Assembly (NCBI RefSeq): GCF_900103225.1
Contig: NZ_FNJH01000002.1
Coordinates: forward strand, 1 to 64,000
Source of the DNA: Pseudomonas congelans
Lineage (GTDB): Bacteria; Pseudomonadota; Gammaproteobacteria; Pseudomonadales; Pseudomonadaceae
Reading direction: 5' to 3'
DNA length: 64,000 nucleotides
A program made the position numbers and the translations under genes. Shown piece after piece: positions 1 through 10,806 of this stretch; within the stretch, counting starts at the first letter, position 1, and every line of letters begins with the position of its first letter. The notes beneath the pieces are model-generated. The model was not told the DNA's origin and searched no databases. It was given only the letters and a program-made list of their open reading frames with translations.

Positions 1-3
1 GAC

Positions 4-57
4 GACTATCGTTCCTCACGCTCCAGCGTGGGAATGCAGTTCACGACGCTCTGCGTC
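4..57. repeat. Dispersed intergenic hairpin repeat, copy 1
   Basis: A 54-base stretch made of short inverted repeats, including CACGCT/AGCGTG and GACGC/GCGTC. It recurs at 54097-54150 in the same orientation with two differences by eye. The hairpin-rich sequence continues to about base 115 with further pairs (GACGC..GCGTC, TGCCCA..TGGGCA). Such intergenic elements are widespread in P. syringae genomes; their function is not evident here. Confidence 0.75.
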
Positions 58-156
58 GCAAGAGGACGCGGAGCGTCCAGACCGGTATGCCCACGCAGAG
101 CATGGGCACGATAGATGTTCTCTGGAGACCTATGATTATCGTCTCCGCGCTACACC

Positions 157-981
157 TTACTGAGCCGGGGTGGGCTCGACTGGCGTGGGGGCGGTGCTTT
201 CTGCAGGTTCTGCGGCCGGTGGTTCAATCTTTTCTGCCTTGAATGAAGCAGGTTCGGACGGCGCAGGCACAGGTTCGCTTGCAGCAGGCGTAACAGGTTC
301 GGCAGCAGGCTCGGTCTTCGGCGCGCTTTCTGACGACGCAGGCGCCAGCTTCGCAGGCTCGGCAGCCTTGGCGGGGGCCGCCGGGGCAGCGGGAGCTGTG
401 TCAGGCACACCGAGGTCGGCCTTGGGCTTCTCGACAATATGCGCAGCCTTTTTCACCTCCGGCGGCAGGAAGTTTTCCACCAGACCGAAAAAGCGCTCGT
501 AGAACTTGGCCGACGAGACGGTCTCGCTGGCGACCTTGACCATCGAGTCGTCAGTAGAGCCTATCGGCATCGAGACGGAGCCCAGCACGCCCACACCGAG
601 GCTTGCCGAGTTGTTGGTCTTCTTCAACGCGTAGCGATCCTGCAGGGCGTTGGCGAACATGGTGGAATTTCCATCCTTCGCATCGGCGGCGCACACCAGA
701 TTGAAGCTGATTTCGATATGCGTATCGCCGGTCTGCTGAAAGCTCTTGCGACCGGCAATCATCTTCGGGTCACTGCTGGTGATGATATAGCCCTGACTCA
801 GCAAGGCACGCCTTCCTGCCTCGCAGTAGGCCATGTCGGTCGCAGGGTAGCTTCGGGAGAAGGTCCCGGCGTCGTCGAAGTGTTCATGGTCATACACCGC
901 CTGCTTGGGCGATGAACACCCGGCTGCCATCAACACGGCAGAAATCCAGAAAGCGGTACGAACGTTCAGTAGCTTAAACAT
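157..981 (-). CDS. DUF2242 family lipoprotein
   Basis: This 274-residue protein begins with a hydrophobic signal peptide that ends in a lipobox (MAAGC, Cys22), so it should be lipid-anchored in the envelope. The folded part, about residues 25-190, resembles DUF2242 proteins of pseudomonads. From about residue 190 to the end it is a low-complexity tail of Ala, Pro, Glu and Ser, probably disordered. It lies alone downstream of the tRNA operon on the same strand. No biochemical function is known for the family. The family name is a recollection of sequence character, and the lipoprotein call is the safer part. Confidence 0.8.
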   Translation of the reverse strand: MFKLLNVRTAFWISAVLMAAGCSSPKQAVYDHEHFDDAGTFSRSYPATDMAYCEAGRRALLSQGYIITSSDPKMIAGRKSFQQTGDTHIEISFNLVCAADAKDGNSTMFANALQDRYALKKTNNSASLGVGVLGSVSMPIGSTDDSMVKVASETVSSAKFYERFFGLVENFLPPEVKKAAHIVEKPKADLGVPDTAPAAPAAPAKAAEPAKLAPASSESAPKTEPAAEPVTPAASEPVPAPSEPASFKAEKIEPPAAEPAESTAPTPVEPTPAQ

Positions 982-1149
982 CGAAAATCCTGAGGAAGGA
1001 AAAGACTGCCAGCAAGACTGCGAACTGGGAAATGGCGGTAAGTCTGCAACAAGGCCGACGCTGGATCAACGCACAGTTCAAAAGGATTTGGATACAGCCC
1101 ATGCTCAAGCGAACCCAATGTACCTGCGAGCACACAAAACGCAGACAAC

Positions 1150-1175
1150 AAAAAAGCGACCCTAGGGCCGCTTTA
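1150..1175 (-). terminator. Terminator of the tRNA operon
   Basis: Read on the minus strand, this is a GC-rich hairpin (AAAGCGGCCC / GGGTCGCTTT) followed by a T run, placed just past the last tRNA-Asp gene. It fits a Rho-independent terminator. Confidence 0.8.
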
Positions 1176-1215
1176 TTGTTTGCTTCAAGGAGTTCAAGGG
1201 CCTTGAAACGGTATA

Positions 1216-1292
1216 TGGCGCAGCGGACGGGACTCGAACCCGCGACCCCCGGCGTGACAGGCCGGTATTCTAACCGACTGAACTACCGCTGC
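1216..1292 (-). tRNA. tRNA-Asp (GTC), distal copy
   Basis: A 77-base cloverleaf with acceptor stem GCAGCGG/CCGCTGC, encoded CCA, a T loop with TTCGAGT, and anticodon GTC in the loop CTGTCAC. The sequence closely matches known tRNA-Asp genes. It is a second copy of the gene at 1408-1484 and is last in a Val-Asp-Asp operon. Confidence 0.97.
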
Positions 1293-1407
1293 GTATCGCT
1301 GTAAACCTGCTTGAAACAAACCTTTGATAGTTTGCTTCCTGTACATGTGACTGAAAGACCCTTGGGCTTTTCAATCGCAGACCCGGCGAACCCGATCTGT
1401 ACAAATA

Positions 1408-1484
1408 TGGCGCAGCGGACGGGACTCGAACCCGCGACCCCCGGCGTGACAGGCCGGTATTCTAACCGACTGAACTACCGCTGC
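1408..1484 (-). tRNA. tRNA-Asp (GTC), proximal copy
   Basis: It appears identical to the copy at 1216-1292: a 77-base cloverleaf with anticodon GTC and encoded CCA. The two are separated by 115 bases of unrelated spacer, so only the tRNA itself is duplicated. Confidence 0.97.
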
Positions 1485-1563
1485 GCATTGTGGACTTGCG
1501 TCCGTACCAGCTTTGTAAAAGCACTTTTGAAAGCCCTCGTACCTCAGCTTTCAAACTCAACGA

Positions 1564-1639
1564 TGGTGGGTGATGACGGGATCGAACCGCCGACCCGCTG
1601 CTTGTAAGGCAGCTGCTCTCCCAGCTGAGCTAATCACCC
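1564..1639 (-). tRNA. tRNA-Val (TAC)
   Basis: A 76-base cloverleaf starting GGGTGAT and ending ATCACCCACCA, with anticodon TAC in the loop CTTACAA. It matches bacterial tRNA-Val. It is the first gene of the Val-Asp-Asp operon, directly after the promoter at 1661-1689. Confidence 0.97.
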
Positions 1640-1660
1640 TTTGCTTCGTTGAGGCCGCGA

Positions 1661-1689
1661 AATTTACGCACCTAACGAACCTAAGTCAA
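1661..1689 (-). promoter_or_regulatory. Sigma-70 promoter of the tRNA operon
   Basis: On the minus strand TTGACT (1689-1684) is followed by a 17-base spacer and TAAATT (1666-1661). A GC-rich discriminator follows, as is usual for growth-rate-controlled stable RNA promoters. The first tRNA starts about 20 bases downstream. Confidence 0.75.
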
Positions 1690-1789
1690 TAGCCTGATTG
1701 AAGTTTTTTTAAAAACCACCTCAATCACAAAACCCTCATCACACACCAAAAGCACAAGCAATAGCTCAATCTAAGCTCACCCGCACAAA

Positions 1790-2608
1790 CTACTCGGCGT
1801 ACACCATCTTGCGCGTCATGCCACCGTCGACCACGAACTCCTGCCCGGTCACGAAACCGGCGTTTCTGGACAACAGCCAGGCGACCATTGCCGCAACGTC
1901 TTCTACCGTCCCTACCCTGCCGGCCGGGTGCTGGGCGTGATCAGTCTCGGACAACGGCTCGGCTCTGCGCAACGAGGGGTCGCGCGCGTCGATCCAGCCA
2001 GGGCTGACGGCGTTGACACGAATCTCCGGACCCAGGCTGATCGCCAGCGCATGCGTCAGCGCCATCAGGCCGCCCTTGCTGGCTGCATAAGCCTCGGTAT
2101 CTGCCTCCGACTGACGGGAGCGTGTGGAGGTCAGGTTGACGATGCTGCCGCAGTGGGCACGCAGGTAAGGCGCGCAATGCTTGGCCAGCAGCATCGGGCC
2201 GCCGAGGTTGACTGCCAGAACCCGATTCCAGTGCGACAGCTCAAGGCTTTCCAGCGTAGTGTTGTGCGGATCGGCAATCGCTGCATTGCACACCAGCGCA
2301 TCAAGACGACCGAACTGCCGAAGCACCTCGGCCACGCCCGCGGCGACCTGCTCTTCACTGGCAACGTCCATGGCAATGAACAGGGCATTTTCACCCAGTG
2401 CACCGGCCACTTTCGAGCCACGCGCACGGTCCAGATCGGTCAGCACCACTTGCCAGCCTTCGGCAATCAGCCACGCGGCTATACCGAGCCCGATACCGCG
2501 AGCGGCACCGGTCACCAGGGCGACACGACCATTGTGGACGCTGGCAAACTTCAACGCCCACTCCTCGCCCGGCTTGCCACCGGCCGGACTGCTGGCCTCG
2601 CTACTCAC
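1790..2608 (-). CDS. SDR family oxidoreductase
   Basis: A 272-residue short-chain dehydrogenase/reductase. The NAD(P)-binding motif TGAARGIG is at residues 33-40, the NAA motif at 108-110, the catalytic Ser near 161, and Tyr174/Lys178 form the YxxxK pair. The C terminus has the family's GQEFVVDGG. Its start codon overlaps the metZ stop (ATGA), so the two are probably translated together. The substrate cannot be read from the sequence. The link to methionine synthesis is positional only. Confidence 0.9.
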   Translation of the reverse strand: MSSEASSPAGGKPGEEWALKFASVHNGRVALVTGAARGIGLGIAAWLIAEGWQVVLTDLDRARGSKVAGALGENALFIAMDVASEEQVAAGVAEVLRQFGRLDALVCNAAIADPHNTTLESLELSHWNRVLAVNLGGPMLLAKHCAPYLRAHCGSIVNLTSTRSRQSEADTEAYAASKGGLMALTHALAISLGPEIRVNAVSPGWIDARDPSLRRAEPLSETDHAQHPAGRVGTVEDVAAMVAWLLSRNAGFVTGQEFVVDGGMTRKMVYAE

Positions 2609-3816
2609 AACGCCGCCAGACCACGGGCCAGGTCCGCCTGCAGGTCAGCCACATCTTCAAGCCCCACTGCAACCCGAATCAGGCTGTCGCGAATACCGGC
2701 AGCTTCACGCTCCTGAGGCGCCAGACGACCGTGAGAGGTGGTGCTCGGGTGAGTGATCGTGGTTTTGCTGTCACCCAGGTTGGCAGTGATCGAAATCAGT
2801 CGCGTGGCATCGATGAAGCGCCATGCGCCCTCCTTGCCGCCCTTGACCTCGAAGCTCACCACAGCGCCAAAGCCCTTTTGCTGACGCTGGGCCAACTCAT
2901 GCTGCGGGTGACTCTTCAGTCCGGCGTAATGGACTTTCTCGATGCCGTCCTGCTGCTCGAGCCATTCGGCCAGCGCCTGAGCATTGGCACAGTGAGCGCG
3001 CATCCGCAGGTTCAGGGTTTCGAGCCCCTTGAGGAAGATCCACGCGTTGAACGGGCTGAGCGTCGGCCCGGCAGTACGCAGGAAGCCGACCACTTCTTTC
3101 ATTTGCTCGCTGCGGCCGGCAACCACGCCACCCATGCAACGGCCCTGGCCGTCGATGAACTTGGTGGCCGAATGCACGACAATGTCAGCGCCCAGCAACA
3201 ACGGCTGCTGCAAGGCCGGCGTGCAGAAACAATTGTCGACGATCAGCATCGCGCCCTTGGCATGGGCGATTTCAGCCAGCGCCGCAATGTCGACCAGCTC
3301 GGCCAGGGGGTTGGACGGCGATTCGACGAAAAGCATTTTGGTGTTGGGCTTGATCGCCGCGTCCCAGCCACTCAGCTCTGCGAGAGGAACGTAATCCACC
3401 TCGACACCAAAGCGTTTGAAGTACTTGTCGAACAGACTGATGGTCGAGCCAAAAACACTGCGCGACACCAGCACATGATCACCGGCACTGCACAGGCTCA
3501 TCACCACTGCCAGGGTTGCCGCCATGCCGGTCGCCGTAGCGACGGCCTGTTCGGCACCTTCCAGTGCGGCGATGCGTTCTTCGAAAGCACGCACCGTCGG
3601 GTTGGTGTAACGCGAGTAGACGTTGCCCGGCACCTCACCGGAGAAACGCGCAGCCGCGTCGGCGGCTGTGCGAAATACGTAACTGGAGGTAAAGAACATG
3701 GGTTCGCCATGCTCTCCTTCCGGTGTGCGGTGATGCCCGGCACGTACGGCAAGCGTATCGAAACCTACGCCTTCAAGGTCGCTGTCCAGCCGACCTGCAT
3801 CCCATTCCTGAGTCAT
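2605..3816 (-). CDS. metZ: O-succinylhomoserine sulfhydrylase
   Basis: A PLP-dependent enzyme of the Cys/Met metabolism family that makes homocysteine from O-succinylhomoserine and sulfide. The PLP lysine lies in HSATKF, about residue 219 of 403. The ATG at 3816 is chosen because GGAG stands eight bases upstream; an upstream GTG would sit on top of that site. The resulting 403 residues match the length I recall for the P. aeruginosa enzyme. It follows purF by 20 bases and overlaps the SDR gene, within a Pseudomonas-typical operon. Confidence 0.95.
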   Translation of the reverse strand: MTQEWDAGRLDSDLEGVGFDTLAVRAGHHRTPEGEHGEPMFFTSSYVFRTAADAAARFSGEVPGNVYSRYTNPTVRAFEERIAALEGAEQAVATATGMAATLAVVMSLCSAGDHVLVSRSVFGSTISLFDKYFKRFGVEVDYVPLAELSGWDAAIKPNTKMLFVESPSNPLAELVDIAALAEIAHAKGAMLIVDNCFCTPALQQPLLLGADIVVHSATKFIDGQGRCMGGVVAGRSEQMKEVVGFLRTAGPTLSPFNAWIFLKGLETLNLRMRAHCANAQALAEWLEQQDGIEKVHYAGLKSHPQHELAQRQQKGFGAVVSFEVKGGKEGAWRFIDATRLISITANLGDSKTTITHPSTTSHGRLAPQEREAAGIRDSLIRVAVGLEDVADLQADLARGLAAL

Positions 3817-3836
3817 GCCGCCCACTCCTTGCCCGA

Positions 3837-5345
3837 TTAGTTGTTGTACAGATCGATGATCGCGCTCACTGCCTGAGTCTTGATCTTGGAGGCGTCATTA
3901 CGCGCGCTCTCGATCCGGTTCAAATAATGCTCGTCGATGTCGCCGGTCACGTACTTGCCGTCGAAAACCGAGCAATCGAAGTTGTCGATCTTGATCTTCT
4001 TGCTGCCGCTGACCGCCTCGATCAGGTCATTCAGATCCTGATAGACCAGCCAGTCGGCACCGATGAGGTCGGCCACGTCCTGAGTGGTACGGTTGTGGGC
4101 AATCAGCTCGTGAGCACTCGGCATGTCGATGCCGTAGACGTTGGGGTAGCGCACAGCCGGGGCTGCAGAACAGAAGTAGACATTCTTGGCGCCGGCTTCG
4201 CGGGCCATCTGGATGATCTGCTTGCAGGTGGTGCCACGTACGATGGAGTCATCCACCAGCATCACGTTCTTGCCGCGGAACTCCAGTTCGATGGCGTTGA
4301 GCTTCTGGCGTACGGATTTCTTGCGCGCAGCCTGGCCCGGCATGATGAAGGTCCGGCCGATGTAACGGTTCTTGACGAAGCCCTCGCGGAACTTGACGCC
4401 CAGATGGTTGGCCAGCTCCAGCGCCGCGGTACGGCTGGTGTCAGGAATCGGGATGACCACGTCGATATCGTGATCCGGACGCTCGCGCAGGATCTTGTCG
4501 GCCAGTTTCTCGCCCATGCGCAAGCGCGCCTTGTAGACAGAGATACCGTCGATGATCGAATCCGGGCGCGCCAGATAGACGTGCTCGAAGATGCACGGTG
4601 CGTACTTGGGGTTGGCCGCGCACTGACGGGTGTGCAGCTTGCCGTCTTCGGTGATGTAGACCGCTTCGCCCGGCGCCAGATCGCGAATCAGGGTGAAACC
4701 CAGCACGTCCAGAGAAACGCTTTCCGAGGCGATCATGTACTCGACGCCTTCGTCGGTGTGACGCTGGCCGAACACGATAGGACGAATGGCGTCCGGGTCA
4801 CGGAAGCCGACGATGCCGTAGCCGGTGATCATCGCCACAACCGCATAACCACCACGGCAGCGATTGTGCACGTCGGTCACTGCCGCGAAGATATCCTCTT
4901 CGGTCGGCTGCAACTTGCCACGCACGGCCAGCTCGTGGGCGAACACATTGAGCAGTACTTCCGAATCGGAATTGGTGTTCACATGGCGCAGGTCGGATTC
5001 GTAAATTTCCTTGGCCAACTGCTCGACGTTGGTGAGGTTGCCGTTGTGCGCCAAGGTGATGCCGTAAGGCGAGTTGACGTAGAACGGCTGAGCCTCGGCC
5101 GACGTCGAGCTGCCCGCAGTGGGATAGCGCACGTGACCGATGCCCATATGCCCGACCAGACGCTGCATATGACGTTGATGAAACACATCGCGCACCAATC
5201 CGTTGTCCTTGCGCAGGAATAACCGGCCATCGTGGCTGGTTACGATACCGGCAGCGTCCTGGCCGCGGTGCTGGAGGACGGTAAGCGCGTCATACAGCGC
5301 CTGATTGACGTTCGACTTGCCGACGATACCGACGATGCCACACAT
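3837..5345 (-). CDS. purF: Amidophosphoribosyltransferase
   Basis: It catalyses the first committed step of purine synthesis, making phosphoribosylamine from PRPP and glutamine. The start is set at the ATG giving MCGIVGIVG, because the Cys after the initiator Met must become the N-terminal nucleophile; a TTG three codons upstream is rejected for this reason. The glutaminase domain fills the first half. The PRPP-binding signature [13 protein letters not shown] lies near residue 370. At 502 residues the length is normal. It starts 12 bases after cvpA, as in many gammaproteobacteria. Confidence 0.97.
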   Translation of the reverse strand: MCGIVGIVGKSNVNQALYDALTVLQHRGQDAAGIVTSHDGRLFLRKDNGLVRDVFHQRHMQRLVGHMGIGHVRYPTAGSSTSAEAQPFYVNSPYGITLAHNGNLTNVEQLAKEIYESDLRHVNTNSDSEVLLNVFAHELAVRGKLQPTEEDIFAAVTDVHNRCRGGYAVVAMITGYGIVGFRDPDAIRPIVFGQRHTDEGVEYMIASESVSLDVLGFTLIRDLAPGEAVYITEDGKLHTRQCAANPKYAPCIFEHVYLARPDSIIDGISVYKARLRMGEKLADKILRERPDHDIDVVIPIPDTSRTAALELANHLGVKFREGFVKNRYIGRTFIMPGQAARKKSVRQKLNAIELEFRGKNVMLVDDSIVRGTTCKQIIQMAREAGAKNVYFCSAAPAVRYPNVYGIDMPSAHELIAHNRTTQDVADLIGADWLVYQDLNDLIEAVSGSKKIKIDNFDCSVFDGKYVTGDIDEHYLNRIESARNDASKIKTQAVSAIIDLYNN

Positions 5346-5357
5346 GCGACACAACCC

Positions 5358-5945
5358 CTACTTAGTGGAACTGGATTTACCGAGCACATCCTGCGGCATT
5401 GTAGACGGCAGGATCTGTTCCTTGAACGGCATGTCAGCGGGTACGCTGATGCCGCTGGCGAGCCACTTGCTGGACATCCCGAGAATCAGGTTTTTCGACC
5501 AGTCAGCGACCATGAGAAATTGCGGCACCAGCCTGGACTGCTGCCACCATTGATCCTGCTGCACCGGCCCCAGGCTCAACAGCCCTACCGCCACAACGAC
5601 AAGCAGGCCTCCGCGCGCTGCGCCGAAGACCATGCCGAGAAAACGATCGGTCCCGGAAAGCCCGGTGACGCGAATCAGCTCGCCTATCAGAAAATTGACC
5701 ATGGCGCCTACCAGCAAGGTGGCGACAAAAAGAATGGTACAGCTCGCGATCACGCGGGCCGAAGGTGTTTCTATGTAGTTGACCAGATACTGCGACAGCC
5801 CTGCGCCAAACATCCAGGCCACAACACCTGCAATGATCCACGTCGTCAACGACAGTGCTTCTTTTACGAAGCCGCGCTTCAGACTGATCAGGGCGGAGAT
5901 GGCGACAATTCCGAGAATTGCCCAGTCAACCGGAGTAAATGGCAC
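5358..5945 (-). CDS. cvpA: CvpA family inner-membrane protein
   Basis: A 195-residue protein with four hydrophobic segments (roughly residues 5-23, 28-50, 63-85 and 100-122) and a hydrophilic C terminus. This is the architecture of CvpA, first described as needed for colicin V production. The cvpA-purF order is conserved in E. coli and Pseudomonas. Its molecular role is unclear; links to envelope stress tolerance are reported for the family. Confidence 0.93.
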   Translation of the reverse strand: MPFTPVDWAILGIVAISALISLKRGFVKEALSLTTWIIAGVVAWMFGAGLSQYLVNYIETPSARVIASCTILFVATLLVGAMVNFLIGELIRVTGLSGTDRFLGMVFGAARGGLLVVVAVGLLSLGPVQQDQWWQQSRLVPQFLMVADWSKNLILGMSSKWLASGISVPADMPFKEQILPSTMPQDVLGKSSSTK

Positions 5946-5996
5946 GTTGCAGCCTGCAGACGGATAAGGCGGCGCATTTTAGCAGAGCGCCTGCCT

Positions 5997-6019
5997 GCCG
6001 GTAAGCAGCGATTACCGGC
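5997..6019. other. Intercistronic hairpin between dedD and cvpA
   Basis: A perfect 8-bp inverted repeat (GCCGGTAA / TTACCGGC) with a 7-base loop in the 118-base gap between dedD and cvpA. There is no T run on the minus strand, so it is more likely an mRNA-stabilising or processing hairpin than a terminator. Confidence 0.5.
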
Positions 6020-6063
6020 GCGAGGCATTTAACTTTGCATCAAGGGCACGAGGTGCCGAACGG

Positions 6064-6729
6064 TCAGCCCCGTTCGGGCTGAAAGCGCACCACAATACCT
6101 TTGAGCTTTTGCTGTTTGTCGAGCTGATCACGCAGGCGATCGGCCTCGGCGCGCTCGATGAGCGGGCCGACAAATACCCGGTTCACACCATCAGCGGTGC
6201 GAATGTAGGCGTTGTAGCCCTGGGTGCGCAGCGTCTTTTGCAGATTGTCGGCATTGGCACGATTGGACATGCTCGCCAATTGCACCGACCAGCTGATCGA
6301 CAGACCATTGGCATCGACGCCAGCAGGTGCTGCAGGTTTGGCGGGGGCCGCAGGCGCCGGTGTCGCTGCAGGTGAAGCAGCTGGCGCTGGAGCAGGTGCC
6401 GGTTTGGCAGCAGGCTTGGAGGCCGAAGCGGCAGGTGCGGTCTGGGCAGTCGGCGCAGGCGCGATCGGCATGGCAGGCGGCTGGTTGCTGCTCATGTCAT
6501 CGTCGCCCGGCACAGGCTCCTGAGGCAGTACCTGGGGCTCCGGAACAGGCACCGGATCGACTTGCACCTGGGAAGCCGCAGGCGCCTGGGGCGCGGCTGG
6601 CGCCTCGACCTGCACCTGACGTGTTTCATCTTCACGCGTGAAAAGCATGGGCAGAAAGATGACCGCCACGGCGATCAGCACCAGTGCTCCAACCATTCGC
6701 TGCTTGAATACGTTATCCAGCAAAGCCAT
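6064..6729 (-). CDS. SPOR-domain protein (DedD-like)
   Basis: The protein has a short cytoplasmic N terminus and one membrane helix (about residues 11-30). A long Pro/Ala/Gln-rich linker leads to a C-terminal SPOR domain (about residues 145-221, with VQLAS, the N-terminal strand, and VFVGP). SPOR domains bind denuded peptidoglycan at the septum. The start at 6729 ([14 protein letters not shown]) is chosen because translation further upstream gives non-native sequence inside folC. It overlaps the end of folC by 17 bases. The dedD position between folC and cvpA matches E. coli. Confidence 0.92.
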   Translation of the reverse strand: MALLDNVFKQRMVGALVLIAVAVIFLPMLFTREDETRQVQVEAPAAPQAPAASQVQVDPVPVPEPQVLPQEPVPGDDDMSSNQPPAMPIAPAPTAQTAPAASASKPAAKPAPAPAPAASPAATPAPAAPAKPAAPAGVDANGLSISWSVQLASMSNRANADNLQKTLRTQGYNAYIRTADGVNRVFVGPLIERAEADRLRDQLDKQQKLKGIVVRFQPERG

Positions 6730-8017
6730 TTGCAGCGTCCTCATCGGTGTACCGGGCCAACCATTCCAGGGCCTCGGCAACACAGTAAAATGAACCGAAC
6801 AGCAGAATCTCGTCATCGGGCGTGGCATGCGCGCACTGAGCTTCCAGCGCCAGCGCGATACTCTGATAGGACGTCACGCGGGCGCCAAGGTTCTGCAAGG
6901 CCGCCTGCAACTCTTCTGCCGGTCGACTGCGCGAGGTAGGAAGCGGCGCAACAGCCCACTCTTCAATGACCGGCGCCAGGTGCGCGACCACGCCGTCGAG
7001 GTCCTTGTCGCCGAGCAGGCCAAACACCGCGCGGCGCTTGCCGCCAACCGGCTGCCGCGCGAGGCGCTGCCCCAGAAACTGGGCTGCGTGGGGGTTATGG
7101 CCGACATCCAGAAGCAGGTTGAGCGATTTGCCGTGCCAACTGACCACCCTGCGATCGAGACGACCGGCAAGCCGGGTCTCGGCAAGCACCTTGCCTGTAA
7201 CATCCGGTTGCAATGGATACCCCAGCAGGGCGAAGGCCTGGAGTGCCAGCGCTGCATTCTGCATGGGCAGGTCAAGCAGCGGCAGACCACGTAGCTCGAC
7301 CCGTTCGCCATCAGCGACACCGCGCCAGTCCCAGCTGTCATCGCCTATGGAAAGATCAAAATCCCGGCCACGCAACAACAATGGACAGCCCAGCTCGCGG
7401 GCTTTGGCCAGTAGCGGCTCGGGTGGCGCCGGGTCACCGCACAACGCAGGACATCCGGCGCGAAAGATGCCGGCCTTCTCGAAAGCGACCGACTCACGGG
7501 TGTCGCCCAGGTACTCGGCATGATCGACCCCGATACTGGTGACCAGCGCCAGGTCCGCATCCACGAGATTGACCGCATCCAGACGACCGCCCAGACCGAC
7601 CTCCAGAACCACCGCATCGAGCCGGGCCTGCTCGAACAGCCAGAATGCCGCCAGCGTGCCCATTTCGAAATAAGTCAGGGTGACGTCGCCACGCGCCGCT
7701 TCGACCGCAGCAAAGGCGTCGCATAATTCCAGATCGGTAGCCTCGACGCCCTGCACTTTCACCCGCTCGTTATAGCGAATCAGATGCGGGGAGCTGTAGA
7801 CACCGACCTTCAAGCCCTGAGCTTGCAACAAGGCGGCGACAAAAGCGCAGGTTGAGCCCTTGCCGTTGGTGCCCGTCACCGTGATCACCTGCGGCGCCGG
7901 GCGTGTAAGCCCCAATTGCAGCGCCACCTGTCGAGACCGCTCCAGCCCCATGTCGATGGCCGACGGATGCAGTTGCTCCAGGTAGGCGAGCCAGTCGCTC
8001 AGGGACGTAGAGGTCAT
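6713..8017 (-). CDS. folC: Bifunctional dihydrofolate/folylpolyglutamate synthase
   Basis: A Mur-ligase-like enzyme that adds glutamate to dihydropteroate and to folates. The ATP-binding P-loop GTNGKGST is at residues 49-56, and the family signature near HNPHA follows in the C-terminal domain. The length, 434 residues, is normal. Its ATG overlaps the accD stop (ATGA), so it is probably translationally coupled to acetyl-CoA carboxylase. Confidence 0.96.
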   Translation of the reverse strand: MTSTSLSDWLAYLEQLHPSAIDMGLERSRQVALQLGLTRPAPQVITVTGTNGKGSTCAFVAALLQAQGLKVGVYSSPHLIRYNERVKVQGVEATDLELCDAFAAVEAARGDVTLTYFEMGTLAAFWLFEQARLDAVVLEVGLGGRLDAVNLVDADLALVTSIGVDHAEYLGDTRESVAFEKAGIFRAGCPALCGDPAPPEPLLAKARELGCPLLLRGRDFDLSIGDDSWDWRGVADGERVELRGLPLLDLPMQNAALALQAFALLGYPLQPDVTGKVLAETRLAGRLDRRVVSWHGKSLNLLLDVGHNPHAAQFLGQRLARQPVGGKRRAVFGLLGDKDLDGVVAHLAPVIEEWAVAPLPTSRSRPAEELQAALQNLGARVTSYQSIALALEAQCAHATPDDEILLFGSFYCVAEALEWLARYTDEDAANGFAG

Positions 8018-8934
8018 ATCGTCGCAGGTGCCGGCGGTACGACGATTGGCTCGATGACGGGCGCGACAAAGCGAGGGGTCGGCAGGTTCATCATCTGTGC
8101 CAGCAGGTTACCCAGGCGCGGACGAAGTTCACTGCGCGAGACGATCATGTCGATGGCGCCGTGATCCAGCAGGAATTCGCTGCGCTGGAAGCCTTCAGGC
8201 AGCTTCTCGCGAACGGTTTGCTCGATGACCCGCGGACCGGCAAAACCGATCAACGCCTTGGGCTCGGCGACGATGACGTCGCCCAGCATGGCCAGACTGG
8301 CGGAAACGCCACCGTAGACAGGGTCGGTCAGCACCGAAATGAACGGCAGCCCTTCTTCGCGAAGGCGCGCCAGAACAGCCGAGGTCTTGGCCATCTGCAT
8401 CAGCGAGATCAGCGCCTCCTGCATGCGCGCACCGCCGGAAGCGGCGAAGCAGACGAACGGGCAGCGATTTTCCAGCGCGTAGTTGGCGGCACGTACGAAA
8501 CGCTCGCCGACAATGGCCCCCATCGAACCGCCCATGAACGAGAATTCGAATGCCGAAGCCACCACCGGCATGCCCAGCAAGGTGCCGCTCATGGAAATCA
8601 GCGCGTCCTTCTCACCGGTCTGCTTCTGCGCAGCGGTCAGGCGATCCTTGTACTTCTTGCCGTCGCGGAATTTCAGACGGTCGACCGGCTCAAGATCGGC
8701 ACCCAGCTCTTCGCGCCCTTCGACGTCCAGAAAAATGTTCAGGCGTGCACGTGCGCCGATACGCATGTGGTGGTTGCACTTGGGGCAGACGTCCAGGGTC
8801 TTTTCCAGCTCAGGGCGATACAGCACCGCCTCACAGGACGGGCATTTGTGCCAGAGGCCTTCGGGAACCGAGCTCTTCTTGACCTCGGAACGCATGATCG
8901 ATGGGATCAGTTTGTCTACCAACCAGTTGCTCAT
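8014..8934 (-). CDS. accD: Acetyl-CoA carboxylase carboxyltransferase beta subunit
   Basis: The beta half of the carboxyltransferase that makes malonyl-CoA with AccA. The N-terminal zinc ribbon has Cys31, Cys34, Cys50 and Cys53. The crotonase-like carboxyltransferase domain follows, with the GGARMQE oxyanion segment and [11 protein letters not shown] near the C terminus. It has 306 residues. It lies downstream of trpF across a 252-base gap and overlaps folC by four bases. Confidence 0.97.
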   Translation of the reverse strand: MSNWLVDKLIPSIMRSEVKKSSVPEGLWHKCPSCEAVLYRPELEKTLDVCPKCNHHMRIGARARLNIFLDVEGREELGADLEPVDRLKFRDGKKYKDRLTAAQKQTGEKDALISMSGTLLGMPVVASAFEFSFMGGSMGAIVGERFVRAANYALENRCPFVCFAASGGARMQEALISLMQMAKTSAVLARLREEGLPFISVLTDPVYGGVSASLAMLGDVIVAEPKALIGFAGPRVIEQTVREKLPEGFQRSEFLLDHGAIDMIVSRSELRPRLGNLLAQMMNLPTPRFVAPVIEPIVVPPAPATI

Positions 8935-9186
8935 GCTCTATATCTCCAGTACCGGTGTGGCTCGAACGACTGACAAATCAAACGCCAGCCGCATGCCCTC
9001 AGATAAATTCGTATATGGACGACGATGAAAGGATAGCGATCGACCCACGGCCGGACCTGCACACCCCTCACCCCGATTTTTCACAACGACGGCGTTGCAC
9101 ATTGGCACCACCGCTTACTTGATTCGACCCGCGTGTCTCGTGGCGCGGACAGGCTTATGGACGGCGGCCGATCAATAGCCGTCACA

Positions 9187-9807
9187 TCAGGTGCCGTGCA
9201 CCGCACTCATGAACGCCAGGATCTTCTCGCGATCCTTGATGCCCTTGCTCTTCTCAACTCCGCCGCTTACATCCACGGCGTAGGGCCGGACCTGAGCAAT
9301 GGCCTGCGCCACGTTGGCCGACGTCAGCCCGCCCGCCAGGATGACCGGCTTGTCCAGGTCGTCCGGAATCAGTGCCCAATCGAAGGTTTCTCCGGTACCG
9401 CCGGGCACACCTTCGACGTAGGTATCGAGCAGCACGCCGCGTGCATTGCGGTAGGTACGGCAAACCCCGGCAATGTCATCACCGGCCTTGACCCGCAACG
9501 CCTTGATGTACGGACGATGATACCCGTCGCATTCCTCGGGTGTTTCATCGCCATGAAACTGCAGCATGTCCAGCGCAACCGCATCCAGCGTCTCGTTGAG
9601 CTCGCAACGGCTGGCGTTGACAAACAGGCCCACGGTGGTGATGAACGGCGGCAACGCGGCAATGATGGCACGCGCCTGCAATACCGTCACCGCACGCGGG
9701 CTTTTCGGATAGAACACCAGGCCGATCGCGTCGGCACCTGCCTCGGCGGCAGCCAGTGCATCCTCTATGCGGGTAATCCCGCAGATCTTGCTGCGAACGG
9801 CTGACAT
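9187..9807 (-). CDS. trpF: Phosphoribosylanthranilate isomerase
   Basis: A TIM-barrel enzyme of tryptophan synthesis. The N terminus has the family's KICGIT with the catalytic Cys, and the C-terminal phosphate-binding end reads VDVSGGVE. The start at 9807 ([12 protein letters not shown]) gives 206 residues, the usual length; a longer reading adds 15 unrelated residues. It stands apart from other trp genes and next to truA and accD, as in other pseudomonads. Confidence 0.96.
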   Translation of the reverse strand: MSAVRSKICGITRIEDALAAAEAGADAIGLVFYPKSPRAVTVLQARAIIAALPPFITTVGLFVNASRCELNETLDAVALDMLQFHGDETPEECDGYHRPYIKALRVKAGDDIAGVCRTYRNARGVLLDTYVEGVPGGTGETFDWALIPDDLDKPVILAGGLTSANVAQAIAQVRPYAVDVSGGVEKSKGIKDREKILAFMSAVHGT

Positions 9808-9867
9808 GTAGTGAGTAACCTCAGGCCTTCGGAAAGTCACGGATGTTAGCAAATGCTGCCCGGATCG

Positions 9868-10722
9868 TCAGCCGTCCAATTCCGCAAAGCCCGTAAGAAA
9901 ATGAGGCCCTATATAGCGCTCGGGCAACGGAAATTCATCACGGTACTCGACCCCGACCAGGTACAAGCCGTAAGGATGAGCCGTTACGCCACCGGTGCGC
10001 CGAATCCGGCTTTCCAGTACCTCCCGCGCCCACTCGACAGGACGCTCTCCGGTACCGATGGTCATCAGCACACCGGCGATATTGCGCACCATATGATGAA
10101 GAAAGGCATTGGCGCGCACATCGATCACGATCATCTTGCCGTGACGGGTCACGCGCAAGTGGTGCAACTGCTTGACCGGCGACTTGGCCTGACACTGGCC
10201 GGCGCGAAAGGCGCTGAAATCATGAGTACCCACCAGGAATTCGGCAGCCTGCGCCATGCGCTCGACATCCAGCGGGCGGTGGTTCCAGGTGATTTCCTGG
10301 TTCAGGTGCGCCGGGCGGATCTGATCGTTGTAGATCACGTAACGATAACGCCGGGCAATGGCCTTGAAGCGCGCATGAAAAGCGGCCGGCATGACCCTGG
10401 CCCAGGTGACACTGACATCATGGGGCAGATTGATATTGGCGCCCATGACCCAGGCCTTCATGGTGCGCTCAGCCTGGGTATCGAAATGCACCACCTGACC
10501 GCAGGCATGCACGCCGGCGTCCGTGCGACCGGCGCACATCAGTGAAACCGGTGACGCGGCCACTTTTGACAGCGCGTCTTCGAGGGTTTCCTGCACGGTC
10601 AGCACGCCGGACGCCTGGCGTTGCCAGCCGCAATAGCGCGAGCCCTTGTATTCAACGCCCAGCGCGATTCGGGAAAAGCCCTCGGCCGCCATCTCGGCGG
10701 CCGGGTTATCTATGTTCGCCAA
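9868..10722 (-). CDS. truA: tRNA pseudouridine(38-40) synthase
   Basis: It modifies U38-U40 in the anticodon stem-loop of many tRNAs. The catalytic Asp68 sits in AGRTDAGVHA. The family motif HDFSAFRA follows near residue 165. The first ten or so residues before FSRIALGVEYKG are extra, so a start at Met11 is possible. It lies between fimV and trpF on the same strand. Confidence 0.96.
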   Translation of the reverse strand: MANIDNPAAEMAAEGFSRIALGVEYKGSRYCGWQRQASGVLTVQETLEDALSKVAASPVSLMCAGRTDAGVHACGQVVHFDTQAERTMKAWVMGANINLPHDVSVTWARVMPAAFHARFKAIARRYRYVIYNDQIRPAHLNQEITWNHRPLDVERMAQAAEFLVGTHDFSAFRAGQCQAKSPVKQLHHLRVTRHGKMIVIDVRANAFLHHMVRNIAGVLMTIGTGERPVEWAREVLESRIRRTGGVTAHPYGLYLVGVEYRDEFPLPERYIGPHFLTGFAELDG

Positions 10723-10806
10723 AGTGGTACAGCCTGTCGGTTCGCGAAAAGTCGGCCATTATACGGCCGCAAAAAAAACACGCTACTCAAGCCGGACATC
10801 TGAAAT

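Noticed and set aside
1216..1640. tRNA cluster as an integration site for a genomic island
   Set aside because: No integrase gene or duplicated tRNA 3' end flanking foreign DNA is seen; the two tRNA-Asp genes are full copies within one operon.
2398..5222. Long plus-strand frames opposite metZ and purF
   Set aside because: Both genes on the minus strand are certain from motifs; the opposite frames lack any recognisable sequence.
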